64,000 nt of DNA from Paraburkholderia sp. HP33-1. GTDB taxonomy: Bacteria > Pseudomonadota > Gammaproteobacteria > Burkholderiales > Burkholderiaceae. The stretch lies in contig NZ_JAJEJR010000002.1 in the NCBI RefSeq assembly GCF_021390595.1, forward strand, positions 1,612,001-1,676,000, written 5' to 3'. The translations under genes and the position numbers were made by a program. Shown piece by piece: positions 8,633-17,179 of this stretch. The notes under the pieces were generated by a model. The model did not search any database and was not told the DNA's origin. It worked only from the letters and a program-made list of their open reading frames with translations. Numbering within the stretch: position 1 is the first letter of the stretch; each line of letters opens with the position of its first letter.

Positions 8633-9111
8633 AGCGCTTTCACGTTCACGTCGCCGTTGCGGATCTCGCATCGAGCATCCGTTTCTACTCGGCGTTGTTT
8701 GCTACTGAACCGAGCGTCGTCAAGAGCGATTACGCGAAGTGGATGCTGGAAGACCCGCGCGTCAATTTCGCGATCTCGCAACGCGGTGCCGCACCGGGCC
8801 TGGATCACCTGGGCGTGCAGGTCGAGAACGAAGCTGAACTGGCCGAGATGCACGCCCGGCTGGAGGGCGCAGCATTGCCAGTCGACACGCAAATGGATAC
8901 CGCGTGCTGCTATGCAAAGTCGAACAAGTACTGGACCGTCGATCCGCAGGGCATCGCATGGGAGTCGTATCACACGCTGAATCATATTCCGGTGTTTGGC
9001 GAGTCGCGCAACGGGCAGACCAGCGCGCCGGTCTCCGAGGTTGCTGCATGCTGTGCGCCGTCGTCGGGCAAACCGGTCGGCATTCCGGTCAAGTCTTCTT
9101 CGTGCTGCTAA
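8629..9111 (+). CDS. arsI: ArsI/CadI-family C-As lyase (VOC dioxygenase)
   Basis: 160-residue vicinal-oxygen-chelate protein. Candidate Fe(II) ligands are His5 (or His7), His60 in GLDHLGVQVE and Glu112 in GIAWESYH. The Cys93-Cys94 pair (TACCYAK) matches the vicinal cysteine pair that binds trivalent organoarsenicals in characterised ArsI enzymes, which cleave the carbon-arsenic bond of methylarsenite to give arsenite. A second cysteine-rich tail (VAACCAPS, SSSCC) is present. Homologues are often annotated as cadmium-induced CadI. Placement directly after arsR supports the arsenic role. It overlaps arsR by 4 bases and is followed by arsC. Confidence 0.85.
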   Translation: MKRFHVHVAVADLASSIRFYSALFATEPSVVKSDYAKWMLEDPRVNFAISQRGAAPGLDHLGVQVENEAELAEMHARLEGAALPVDTQMDTACCYAKSNKYWTVDPQGIAWESYHTLNHIPVFGESRNGQTSAPVSEVAACCAPSSGKPVGIPVKSSSCC

Positions 9112-9139
9112 GCGCGGCGCACAATCCAGCGGGAAACAC

Positions 9140-9634
9140 ATGACGACCAACGTATTGATCCTGTGCACGCACAACTCCGCCCGCAGTGTGCTGGGCGAAG
9201 CCATGTTGAATCACCTCGCTGCGAAGCTCGGCAAGAACGTGCGCGCGTTCAGTGCGGGCAGCGCACCAGGCGGCCGTCTGAATCCGTTCGCCGTCGAGGC
9301 GCTTACGCGCGCGGGTATCGACGTAAGTGGCTACCGCAGCAAGAGCTGGGACGAGTTTGCCGCCGCCGATGCGCCTGCGATGCGCATCGTCATCACCGTC
9401 TGCGACAGTGCCGCCGCCGAGACGTGCCCATATTGGCCGGGCAGTCCCGTCAAGGTCCACTGGGGATACGCGGATCCTTCTCTCGCATTGGGCGGCGAGG
9501 ACGGCAAGCGCGTGGCGTTCGAACTCACCCGTCAGGCGATCGGATATCGCATGCTGCAACTCCTCGAGCTGCCGCTGGACACGATGAGCAACGAGGGGCT
9601 CCAGCAGGCGCTCACAGCGATCTCAGAATCATGA
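9140..9634 (+). CDS. arsC: Thioredoxin-type (LMW-phosphatase-like) arsenate reductase
   Basis: 164 residues with the protein-tyrosine-phosphatase P-loop CTHNSAR at residues 9-15 (CX5R), as in ArsC of the low-molecular-weight phosphatase class. It predicts reduction of arsenate to arsenite in the cytosol. Further cysteines occur in VCDSAAAETCPYW. GGGAAA precedes the ATG at 9140. The stop overlaps the aqpS start, so translational coupling is likely. Confidence 0.92.
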   Translation: MTTNVLILCTHNSARSVLGEAMLNHLAAKLGKNVRAFSAGSAPGGRLNPFAVEALTRAGIDVSGYRSKSWDEFAAADAPAMRIVITVCDSAAAETCPYWPGSPVKVHWGYADPSLALGGEDGKRVAFELTRQAIGYRMLQLLELPLDTMSNEGLQQALTAISES

Positions 9635-10320
9635 CGGCAGTGATTGGTCTCAAGCGCAAGGTCTTCGCTGAACTGCTTGGCACAGCCTTGCTGCTGGCTA
9701 CTGTGATTGGCTCCGGCATCATGGCGGAACGACTTGCGGGCGGCAATGTGGCGATCGCCTTACTCGCCAACACGCTGGCAACAGTGGGCGGACTGTATGT
9801 GCTGATCGAAGTCTTTGGACCATTGAGCGGTGCGCATTTCAATCCGGCCGTTAGCGCCGTCATGGTATTGCGCGGCGAACTGCATGCTCGGGAGTTGCTG
9901 CCGTACATCGGTGCCCAGCTTGTCGGCGCGCTGCTCGGTGCGTGGCTCGCGCACGCAATGTTTGATTTGCCCATCATCGAGCTATCGAGCAAGGTTCGCA
10001 CAGGAACCGGACAATGGCTTGCCGAGGCAGTGGCGACCGCGGGTTTGCTCCTCGTTATTCTGCGCGCACCGGCCCCACGCGCGTCGATCATGGTGGCGGC
10101 GTACATTGGCACCGCGTACTGGTTCACGGCATCAACGTCGTTCGCGAACCCGGCCGCCGCGTTCGGCCGCATGTTCACCAACACATTTGCAGGCATTGCG
10201 CCGTCTGGCGTACCCGGCTTCGTCATTGCCGAACTGATTGGCGCGGCGATAGGCCTCGCGCTACATATGGCCTTCGAGCCGGGCAAGCAGCCAGTACAAC
10301 ACGCTACACGTCAGCGATAA
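9631..10320 (+). CDS. aqpS: Aquaglyceroporin-type arsenite channel
   Basis: 229-residue MIP-family channel with the two pore motifs HFNPAVS (NPA at 71-73) and ANPAAAFGR (NPA at 173-175) and about six membrane helices. In Sinorhizobium meliloti, AqpS replaces an active arsenite pump: arsenate is reduced by ArsC and arsenite leaves down its gradient. No arsB or acr3 gene lies nearby, so I infer the same arrangement. Start codon and arsC stop overlap (ATGA). Confidence 0.88.
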   Translation: MTAVIGLKRKVFAELLGTALLLATVIGSGIMAERLAGGNVAIALLANTLATVGGLYVLIEVFGPLSGAHFNPAVSAVMVLRGELHARELLPYIGAQLVGALLGAWLAHAMFDLPIIELSSKVRTGTGQWLAEAVATAGLLLVILRAPAPRASIMVAAYIGTAYWFTASTSFANPAAAFGRMFTNTFAGIAPSGVPGFVIAELIGAAIGLALHMAFEPGKQPVQHATRQR

Positions 10321-10413
10321 GTCGATGGAAAGCGTGGAATTTGCACCCTGAAACTCGTGCCGCTTTCCGAGGATTCGACCTGAATGGTGCCGTTATGCGA
10401 GAGTGCGATACAC
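10311..10413 (-). pseudogene. Relic of a sensor histidine kinase C terminus
   Basis: Read on the minus strand, the last ~33 codons give IALSHNGTIQVESSESGTSF followed by RVQIP and a TGA at 10311. This is the typical end of a histidine-kinase ATPase domain (compare HGGxIxVxSxxxGTxFxVxLP). The catalytic G boxes are missing: the frame upstream loses similarity within about 20 codons. The fragment overlaps the end of aqpS by 10 bases. I read it as the truncated tail of a lost kinase gene, possibly cut when the ars operon was inserted. Confidence 0.55.
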
Positions 10414-10765
10414 CGGCCGCGGCAGTCAGCCAGTAGATGTGTGACCGGTCGGGCTTAATGCATAATGTCTGCGGGACCCGCGTGACGCCAGCACGAAGCG
10501 TCGTTTCGGCTTTCAAAGTAAAAAGGCCACCCGGTCTATCTGTGCTTCTGGCGACTCGTAACGGTGCGTAATCAAAATTCGCCAGGGGCAAACCCGACAA
10601 CGCCCACCTGAATAGCCTCTCCCAAAGTTGCACGTGCGATACTTTTTCGGAATCGCCGTGCCATAGGCGCATTCAATGCGCCACCATGATCTCGAACTTT
10701 TCGACGTCATCCATCGCCCACGCAGACGTTGGCAACCGAATAACAAATATTTCTTGCGAGTAACA
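10414..10765. other. Intergenic stretch without a supported gene
   Basis: About 350 bases between the kinase relic and the acyltransferase gene. Open frames here are short and look unrelated to any family I know. A faint plus-strand resemblance to the end of an IS3-type transposase (KFARGKPDNAHLNS near 10573, LFDVIHRPRRRW near 10694) is too weak to call. The lower GC than the flanks fits decayed or transferred DNA. Confidence 0.4.
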
Positions 10766-11671
10766 ATGGGCGATTCTCACAAACGGGGGAAACTCCTGGG
10801 ACATCTGGGTTTTTTCCTCGTTGTCGGGCTGCTGCGTCTCTTCTCGGTCCTTCCCTACGCGCTGGTCGCGCGGCTAGGCAGCGCTCTTGGTGCGATGTTG
10901 TATGCGCTTCCAGGCTCCAGAAAACATATCACCCTCGTCAACCTGCGCCTGTGCTTTCCGGGCAAGAGCGAGCGCGAATACGATGAGCTTGCGAGAAACC
11001 ACTTTCGACAGGTCATTCGAAGCTATGTCGAACGAGGCATTCAATGGTTTGGCAGCGCGGAGTCGATACGGAACCTGGTCCAGATCGAAAGTAGAATCGA
11101 TCTGGAAGACCAGAACGCTCCACCGACGATCTTTCTGGGCTTTCACTTCGTGAGCATCGAGGTCGGCTGCATACTCTACTCTATGCGCATGCCTGCCGCG
11201 TCGCTGTACACGCGCATGTCAAGCACGCGCCTGTGCGACCTGGCCAGGCGGCAACGCGGCAGATTTGGCGCCGAGATGATCGAACGCTCGACAAGTGCCA
11301 GAAAAATGGTGGCGTTGCTTCGCTCAGGCATACCCGTCATGCTCGCAGCGGACATGGATCACGGCGTACAAAACTCGGTTTTCGTACCGTTTTTTGGCGT
11401 GCCCGCATGCACGCTCACTTCGGTTTCGCGCCTTGCCCGACTAGCCGGTGCGCGGGTTGTGCCGTTCGTGACTGAAGTGCTGCCCGATTACCGTGGATAT
11501 AAGCTGACGATCTTCGAGCCGCTCAACGACTTCCCGTCAGAGAGCGATGAGATCGATGCGCGTCGAATGAATGAGTTTCTTGAAACGCAGATCCGCCAGT
11601 TTCCAGAGCAATACTACTGGGTCCATCGGCGCTTCAAGCATCGTCCGCCGGGTGTGTCCGCCGTGTATTGA
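10766..11671 (+). CDS. LpxL/HtrB-family acyltransferase
   Basis: 301 residues, the usual length for lipid A late acyltransferases. A hydrophobic N-terminal helix (LGFFLVVGLLRLFSVLPYALVA) would anchor it to the inner membrane. The catalytic HX4(D/E) motif is HFVSIE in FLGFHFVSIE. A second conserved block is MLAADMDHGVQNSVFVPFFG. Members transfer acyl chains to Kdo2-lipid IVA or related lipids; some Burkholderiaceae paralogues act on ornithine lipids or aryl polyenes, so the substrate is open. The ATG at 10766 follows GCGAG at reasonable distance; earlier in-frame ATGs lack similarity. No LPS genes are nearby. Confidence 0.8.
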   Translation: MGDSHKRGKLLGHLGFFLVVGLLRLFSVLPYALVARLGSALGAMLYALPGSRKHITLVNLRLCFPGKSEREYDELARNHFRQVIRSYVERGIQWFGSAESIRNLVQIESRIDLEDQNAPPTIFLGFHFVSIEVGCILYSMRMPAASLYTRMSSTRLCDLARRQRGRFGAEMIERSTSARKMVALLRSGIPVMLAADMDHGVQNSVFVPFFGVPACTLTSVSRLARLAGARVVPFVTEVLPDYRGYKLTIFEPLNDFPSESDEIDARRMNEFLETQIRQFPEQYYWVHRRFKHRPPGVSAVY

Positions 11672-11708
11672 GCATTCCGTCGTTGGGCCGTGAGCCTGCG
11701 CATCCCCC

Positions 11709-13421
11709 TTACGGCGCCCCCTTCACCTGCTCATGCGGCTTCTCCACTCCCGCCATGATCAGTGCATCATGCAGCGTGCCGAAAATACAGCGCTCCTCGA
11801 CAATCGGCGTGATTCCATGCCGATCCATATCCGAGCGCAAGTAGCGATTCACGCGCGCAAAGATAACCTCGACGCCACTGCGCTTGAGCGCCGCGCACAG
11901 TTCGCCCACCGAGCGCGCCGCCGAATAATCGACATCCGTAATCGCGCTCGCATCGACGACAAACCAGCGTACCGCGTTCGGCGCGTGATCGATCAGGCGG
12001 CGCGTATCGTCGACGAAAAAGTGATCGTTCGCGTAGAACAGATCGGCGCCGAAGCGATAGACGATCAACCCCGGCGCGGTCTCCATACCTGGTACCGCCG
12101 GCACCGGCACCCACAAACCGTCGCCGTTGGGCGCGAGCATCATCGTGTGCGGACGGTAACTGTGGCGCACGTGGCGCAGCAGCGACAGTGCGACCGCGAC
12201 CAGAATGCCGTGTTCGACGCCGATCAGCACGACCGCCGCCGCGGTGAACAGCGCTAGCGCGAATTCGCCGGGACTTTCGCGACGAATCGCCAACATCGAC
12301 TGCACGTTGACCAGCCCGACCGCGATCGTAAACACGATACTCGCCAGAATGCAGTGCGGCAGATACTGCAGATAGCGGCTGAAAAACAGCAGCACGACCA
12401 CCACGACTGCCGCGAAGACCAGCTGCGCGAACTGGCTGCGCGTGCCTGCGCGATCGGCCATCGCGGTCTGCGTCGGGCTGCCGTTGACGACGAACGCGCC
12501 GGAAAATGCCGCCGCCGCGTTGGCGGCCGCGATGCCGAGCAGGTCCGCGTTGGTATCGACCTGCTCGTGATAGCGCTCGGCGAACACGCGGCTCGCGGCG
12601 GCGCTTTGCGCGACGATCATTACGAAGCACGACGCCGCGATCGGAACCAGGTCGAGCATCTGCTGCCACGTCACCGACGGAATCCGCAGCGGCGGCAGTC
12701 CGCCCTCCACGGGTCCGAGGATCGAGATGCCGTGCGCCGCGAAACTGAACACGTCGCTCGCGGCAATGCCCGCAACGACCGCGATCAACGGCACCGGCAA
12801 GCGCGGCCAGAAACGTTTGCACACGAGAATCGCAACCACCACGAGCACCGAGATCGCCAGCGTCGACTGATTGATTTGCGCGGCCTCGCGCACGACGAGC
12901 AGCAGTTGATTCACGCTGGTCGCCGCATGCCCGGGCACGCCGAGCATGTCGCCAAGCATCGCGATGCCGACCTGTACGCCGACGCCCGCGAGAAAGCCGA
13001 CCAGCACCGTGCGCGACAGGAAATCGGCGAGAAAACCGAGCTTGAAGACGCGCGCGACGAGCAGCAACGCGGCCGTCAGCAGCGCGACCATCGCTGCGAG
13101 CGCCGCGTATTCGCCGCTCGACACGGGCGCCATTTTCGACAGGCGGCTCGCGAAGATCGTCGCGGTAGCGGAATCGGCAGCGACGACCAGATGCCGCGAC
13201 GCGCCGAAAAACGCGAACGCGACGAGCGGCAGGAACACCGTATAGAGTCCGGTGACGGCCGGCATGCCGGCAATACGCGCATAGCCGAGCACCTGCGGAA
13301 TATCCATCGACGCAAGCTGAACACCGGCCAGCGCGTCGCGCGCCGCCGCTACCCGGCTCAAAGGAAGAATGCCCTTCAGCACGCTGGCACGTGCCGCCAT
13401 TTTCTGCAGTAAATCTTGCAT
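11709..13421 (-). CDS. SulP-family anion permease with STAS domain
   Basis: 570 residues: about 10-12 membrane helices, then a cytosolic STAS domain over the last ~110 residues (VDASAITDVDYSAARSVGEL is its core). The N terminus carries the family motif region LAGVQLASMDIPQVLGYARI followed by AGMPAVTGLYTVFLP. SulP proteins carry sulfate, bicarbonate or dicarboxylates; no carbonic anhydrase or sulfate-assimilation gene is adjacent to decide. I chose ATG 13421, which has GGGGCAG upstream, over 13457. It converges with the acyltransferase gene. Confidence 0.88.
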   Translation of the reverse strand: MQDLLQKMAARASVLKGILPLSRVAAARDALAGVQLASMDIPQVLGYARIAGMPAVTGLYTVFLPLVAFAFFGASRHLVVAADSATATIFASRLSKMAPVSSGEYAALAAMVALLTAALLLVARVFKLGFLADFLSRTVLVGFLAGVGVQVGIAMLGDMLGVPGHAATSVNQLLLVVREAAQINQSTLAISVLVVVAILVCKRFWPRLPVPLIAVVAGIAASDVFSFAAHGISILGPVEGGLPPLRIPSVTWQQMLDLVPIAASCFVMIVAQSAAASRVFAERYHEQVDTNADLLGIAAANAAAAFSGAFVVNGSPTQTAMADRAGTRSQFAQLVFAAVVVVVLLFFSRYLQYLPHCILASIVFTIAVGLVNVQSMLAIRRESPGEFALALFTAAAVVLIGVEHGILVAVALSLLRHVRHSYRPHTMMLAPNGDGLWVPVPAVPGMETAPGLIVYRFGADLFYANDHFFVDDTRRLIDHAPNAVRWFVVDASAITDVDYSAARSVGELCAALKRSGVEVIFARVNRYLRSDMDRHGITPIVEERCIFGTLHDALIMAGVEKPHEQVKGAP

Positions 13422-14011
13422 GCGCGATGCTGCCCCGAAACAAAGGTAATCGCGCATCGTGCCGCGAACCGGTACACGAAGGCAAGACTTGACGGAAGCG
13501 AGAACGGGCTATTGACGAAAACGAAAACGGGAAAGCAGACCGAAAGAAAGCAAACGATTGCTCATTTCAAACTGACAAAAAACTAACGACCCGTGAATCG
13601 AAACGCGGCAACCTCCACGGCACGGCCGCAACAAAAAACGCCTGAAAATCTAACGTTTGAACTGTCCCGTCTGCGGATCCACATGGCGTGCAAAACCGAA
13701 CAGCGCAGCGATACAGATGGGACAAACGATCAGAAAGATGGTCAACATCTCACTCACCCGTAACAAATTGTTACCAGGGAGTTTAAAGAAATCTGACGTA
13801 AGTTTAATGAGGGAAAACCGCAAAGCACTATTGCGAAGGATTACGACGGCATTAAAAATCCTGTCGCAAACGTAAGTGAAAACGCGAATCCCAGGAAGAC
13901 GTGGCGCGTGAAAAACCGCGCGAATGCGACGTATGCGCGTGACGGCACACTTGCACTCGCTCCAGGCACCAGTCACGCCCCGCAATTAGGCGAATAGTTC
14001 TAACGCACCGC
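13422..14011. other. AT-richer intergenic region with one small ORF
   Basis: About 590 bases between the SulP gene and the LacI-type gene, both on the minus strand. The middle (about 13,740-13,870) is visibly less GC-rich than its surroundings. Apart from the 32-codon frame at 13650-13748 no coding sequence is recognisable. It should contain the SulP promoter and the end of the sugar operon transcript, but I see no clear hairpin. Confidence 0.4.
13650..13748 (-). CDS. Possible 32-residue single-helix membrane protein
   Basis: The frame encodes a hydrophobic N-terminal segment (MLTIFLIVCPICIAALFGFA, about 20 residues) followed by a short charged tail (RHVDPQTGQFKR). The ATG has GTGAG a few bases upstream. 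The composition fits a small inner-membrane protein. I know no family for it, and a frame this short can arise by chance, so it is a candidate only. Confidence 0.4.
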   Translation of the reverse strand: MLTIFLIVCPICIAALFGFARHVDPQTGQFKR

Positions 14012-15052
14012 TCAGCGTGTCCTGTTCTTAGCCATCGGCGCCGGCCCAACCGATTCGCGCATCGTCACACTGACCGGAAACTCGCGGAAGATCTCCCACG
14101 TCGTGCCGTAACACTGGTTGATGAGCCAGCGCACCGCGTTCTGCGTGAGTTCCGCGGTCGGAATATGCACCGAGGTGAGCCCCGGCGCCGCATACGCGGC
14201 TGAGTAGTCGTCGTCGTAGCCGATCACGGAAATATCGTTCGGCACCGAAATGCCCGCCTGGTGAAAGCGCGCAAGCACGCTGACCGCCATCGTGTCGTTT
14301 GCGCAGAACAAGCCCGTCACGCGCCGCTTCGAATCGAGCAACGTCTGCGCGGCCGCGTATCCTCCTTCGGGCGAGAAGTCGGATTCGATCAGCGTGACGT
14401 CGTCGCGCGCAATGCCGGCGCGCGCGAGATCGGCGAAAAAGCCGTCGATCCGCATCACGTTGTCCGACGCGGTAGCGGGCCCGGAGATCACCGCGATGTC
14501 GCGATGCCCGTGATTGAGCAGCGTGCGCGCCGCGAGTTCGCCGCCGCGCCGATGATCCGCGCTAAACGACGCATCCGGCAACTGCTCGAACGCGCGATTG
14601 AGGAACACCATCTTCGGATGCATGCCATGCAGCATGATCAGGTCTTCGTCGTGCAGATCGTGGCTGAGCACGACCACGCCATCGCAATCGCGGTCTATCA
14701 GAAAGCGCACCGCCTCGATCGCCTGCTCGCGCGGCGATACTTCTCCGCAGCCGGTCGCGACCACGACATGCCGCCCGACCGCGCGCAGCTCGCTGTCGGT
14801 CTGCTTCAGAATCGTCCCGTAGTACGAACCAAAAAAGGTCGGCACGAAAATGCCGATGATGCCGAGCTGCTGCGTCGCCATCGCCCGGCCGATCGACGAC
14901 GGGCGGAAGTTCAGCGCCTCGATCGCCGCCTTCACGCGCGCCGCGGCATCGGCGGAAATCGGTCCCTTGCCGGAAATGGCCCGTGAGGCGGTCGACATGC
15001 CCACACGGGCAAGTTCCGCGACGTCCTTGAGTGTTGCCACGCGGTTCTCCAT
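14012..15052 (-). CDS. LacI-family repressor of the beta-glucoside operon
   Basis: 346 residues: LacI DNA-binding headpiece (ATLKDVAELARVGMSTASRA, residues 7-26), hinge helix near ALNFRPSSIGRAMA, then a periplasmic-binding-like sugar domain. The ATG at 15052 is preferred to a TTG at 15055. It is the last gene of the minus-strand series GH1 - binding protein - two permeases - ATPase - regulator. The perfect palindrome TGGAAGCGCTTCCA upstream of the first gene is of the LacI/CelR operator type, so I infer autoregulated repression relieved by a glucoside. Confidence 0.88.
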   Translation of the reverse strand: MENRVATLKDVAELARVGMSTASRAISGKGPISADAAARVKAAIEALNFRPSSIGRAMATQQLGIIGIFVPTFFGSYYGTILKQTDSELRAVGRHVVVATGCGEVSPREQAIEAVRFLIDRDCDGVVVLSHDLHDEDLIMLHGMHPKMVFLNRAFEQLPDASFSADHRRGGELAARTLLNHGHRDIAVISGPATASDNVMRIDGFFADLARAGIARDDVTLIESDFSPEGGYAAAQTLLDSKRRVTGLFCANDTMAVSVLARFHQAGISVPNDISVIGYDDDYSAAYAAPGLTSVHIPTAELTQNAVRWLINQCYGTTWEIFREFPVSVTMRESVGPAPMAKNRTR

Positions 15053-15097
15053 CAAGCCTGTATCGACGAGCCGCTTCGCGCGTGGCGCGCCGCGGTG

Positions 15098-16258
15098 TTA
15101 CAAGCGCGCTCCACTCGCTTCGTCGAACAGCGAGACATGCGCGGCGTCGAACGAGAACGCCACGGTGTCACCCTCCGCAATCGGCGCTTTTGTCTGATCG
15201 ATCGACGCAATCTGTTCGCCATGATAGTCGAGCCAAATGACGCGATGGTTGCCCATCGGCTCCATCAGCGAAACTTTCGCGTGCTCACTCGCGCTTTGCG
15301 TGATATGCACGTCTTCGGCGCGCACGCCGAGCACGCAGGGCACGCCGTGTGGCGGCGCCTCCTTGAACGCGTAGACCGACACGTCGATGCGCACCTGCGC
15401 GGTGCAAAAGCAGAGCGCGCCGTCGCGCGTCTCGAGCGTGCCCTTCAGCAGATTCATCGCCGGCGAGCCGAGGAACGTCGCGACGAACAGCGTGTTCGGC
15501 CGCGCATAGACCTCGGCCGGCGTCCCGAACTGCTGGATCACGCCGCCGCGCATCACGGCCATGCGCGTGGCGAGCGTCATCGCCTCGACCTGATCGTGCG
15601 TCACGTAGATCATCGTCGCGCCGAGGCGTTGATGCAGTTGCTTGAGCTCGCGGCGCAGCTCGGTGCGCAGCTTTGCGTCGAGGTTCGAGAGCGGCTCGTC
15701 GAACAGGAACACGTCGGCTTCGCGCACGATCGCGCGGCCGATCGCGACGCGCTGCCGCTGACCGCCCGACAACTGCGACGGCTTGCGCTTGAGCAGCGGC
15801 CCGAGTTGCAGCATCTCGGAGGCGCGCGCAACACGCCGCGCAATTTCCGCCTTGGGCGTGCCGTTGATGCGCAGCGCGAACGACAGGTTGCGCTCGACGC
15901 TCATCGTCGGATACAGCGCGTACGACTGGAACACGAGCGCGATGCGGCGATCTTTGGGATCGGCCCACGTCATGTCCTCGCCCGCGATCTCGACGCTGCC
16001 GTCGCTGACGTCGATCAGCCCCGCGATGCTATGCAGAAGCGTGGACTTGCCGCAGCCCGAAGGCCCAAGCAGCACGACGAACTCGCCGGCGAGCACGTCG
16101 AGATCGAGGTTCTCGATCACCGTGTTCGAGCCGAGGCGAATCGTCAGATTGCGGATCGCCACATTCGCGGGATGCGTGAGCGCCGCGGCGTCCGGGTTGG
16201 CGTCCGCGCTTGCACCCGGCACGCCGGCCGCGTCGATCGTATTAGCCATGTTTGCCAT
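15098..16258 (-). CDS. MalK/UgpC-type ABC transporter ATPase
   Basis: 386 residues. Walker A GPSGCGKST, signature LSGGQRQRVAIGRAI, Walker B with VFLFDEPLSNLDAKLR, and switch histidine in YVTHDQVEAMTLA are all intact. A C-terminal TOBE-like regulatory region of about 130 residues follows, as in MalK/UgpC proteins that energise CUT1 sugar importers. It is 3 bases from the MalG-type permease gene, so it is part of the same operon. Confidence 0.93.
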   Translation of the reverse strand: MANMANTIDAAGVPGASADANPDAAALTHPANVAIRNLTIRLGSNTVIENLDLDVLAGEFVVLLGPSGCGKSTLLHSIAGLIDVSDGSVEIAGEDMTWADPKDRRIALVFQSYALYPTMSVERNLSFALRINGTPKAEIARRVARASEMLQLGPLLKRKPSQLSGGQRQRVAIGRAIVREADVFLFDEPLSNLDAKLRTELRRELKQLHQRLGATMIYVTHDQVEAMTLATRMAVMRGGVIQQFGTPAEVYARPNTLFVATFLGSPAMNLLKGTLETRDGALCFCTAQVRIDVSVYAFKEAPPHGVPCVLGVRAEDVHITQSASEHAKVSLMEPMGNHRVIWLDYHGEQIASIDQTKAPIAEGDTVAFSFDAAHVSLFDEASGARL

Positions 16259-16261
16259 GCC

Positions 16262-17179
16262 CTACCCCTTGACGGCGCCCGACGCGATGCCGCGCACGAA
16301 CCAGCGGCCCGAAATGAAATAGACCGCGAGCGGCACCATCGAGGTCAGAATGGTCGCCGCCATGTTGACGTTGTAGAGCCGCTCGCCGGTCGTCGTGTTG
16401 ATGATGTTGTTCAGCTGCACTGTCATCGGCAGATTCTTCGTGCCGGCGAACACGAGACCCAGAACGAAGTCGTTCCAGATGTTCGTGACCTGCATGATCA
16501 GCGCGACGACGATGATCGGCGTCGACATCGGCAGCATCAGTTGAAAGAAGATGCGCCAGAAGCTGCCGCCGTCGATGCGCGCGGCCTTGAACAGCTCCTG
16601 CGGAATCGATGCGTAGTAGTTGCGAAACAGCAGCGTCATCACCGGCATGCCGAAGATCGTATGAATCAGGACGATGCCCGGCAGCGAGCTGAACAGATGC
16701 ACGCTCGCGAGCACGTGCACGAGCGGATAGACCATCACCTGGATCGGAATGAACGCGCCGACCAGCAGCACGGCGAACAGCGGACCCGCGCCGCGCGGCC
16801 GCCAGAACGACAGCGCGTAGCCGTTCACCGCGCCGACCATGATCGACAGCACGGTGCTCGGCGCGACGATACGCACCGAGTTCCAGAAGCCGACGCGAAT
16901 GCCGTTGCAATCGAGCCCGGTGCAGGCCGACTGCCACGCGGCGCTCCACGCGTCGAGCGTGAAATGCATCGGCAAGCCGAGCAGATTGCCGAGGCGGATT
17001 TCGCTCATCGGCTTGACCGACGTCACCAGCATCACGTAGAGCGGCAGCAGAAAGAACGCCGCCGCGGTGAGCAGGAACGCGTAGATCCCAAGCCGCGCCG
17101 GCGAGAACACCGAGCGGCGGCGCCGCGCCTGCGCGCGATGCGGCACCCCGCCTTTGAGCGTGGCATCGAGCGTGTTCAT
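16262..17179 (-). CDS. MalG-type sugar ABC permease
   Basis: 305 residues, six predicted membrane helices. The EAA loop that contacts the ATPase is visible in QELFKAARIDGGSFWRIFFQ. An Arg/Ala-rich N terminus (RAQARRRRSVF) precedes the first helix. The start overlaps the stop of the MalF-type gene (ATGA), so the two are translationally coupled. Together with the partner permease, ATPase and binding protein it forms a CUT1-family importer. Confidence 0.9.
   Translation of the reverse strand: MNTLDATLKGGVPHRAQARRRRSVFSPARLGIYAFLLTAAAFFLLPLYVMLVTSVKPMSEIRLGNLLGLPMHFTLDAWSAAWQSACTGLDCNGIRVGFWNSVRIVAPSTVLSIMVGAVNGYALSFWRPRGAGPLFAVLLVGAFIPIQVMVYPLVHVLASVHLFSSLPGIVLIHTIFGMPVMTLLFRNYYASIPQELFKAARIDGGSFWRIFFQLMLPMSTPIIVVALIMQVTNIWNDFVLGLVFAGTKNLPMTVQLNNIINTTTGERLYNVNMAATILTSMVPLAVYFISGRWFVRGIASGAVKG

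Noticed and set aside
10570..10745. Possible IS3-family transposase remnant
   Set aside because: KFARGKPDNAHLNS and LFDVIHRPRRRW recall the end of IS3 transposases, but the frames are interrupted and the match is too short to support without a search.
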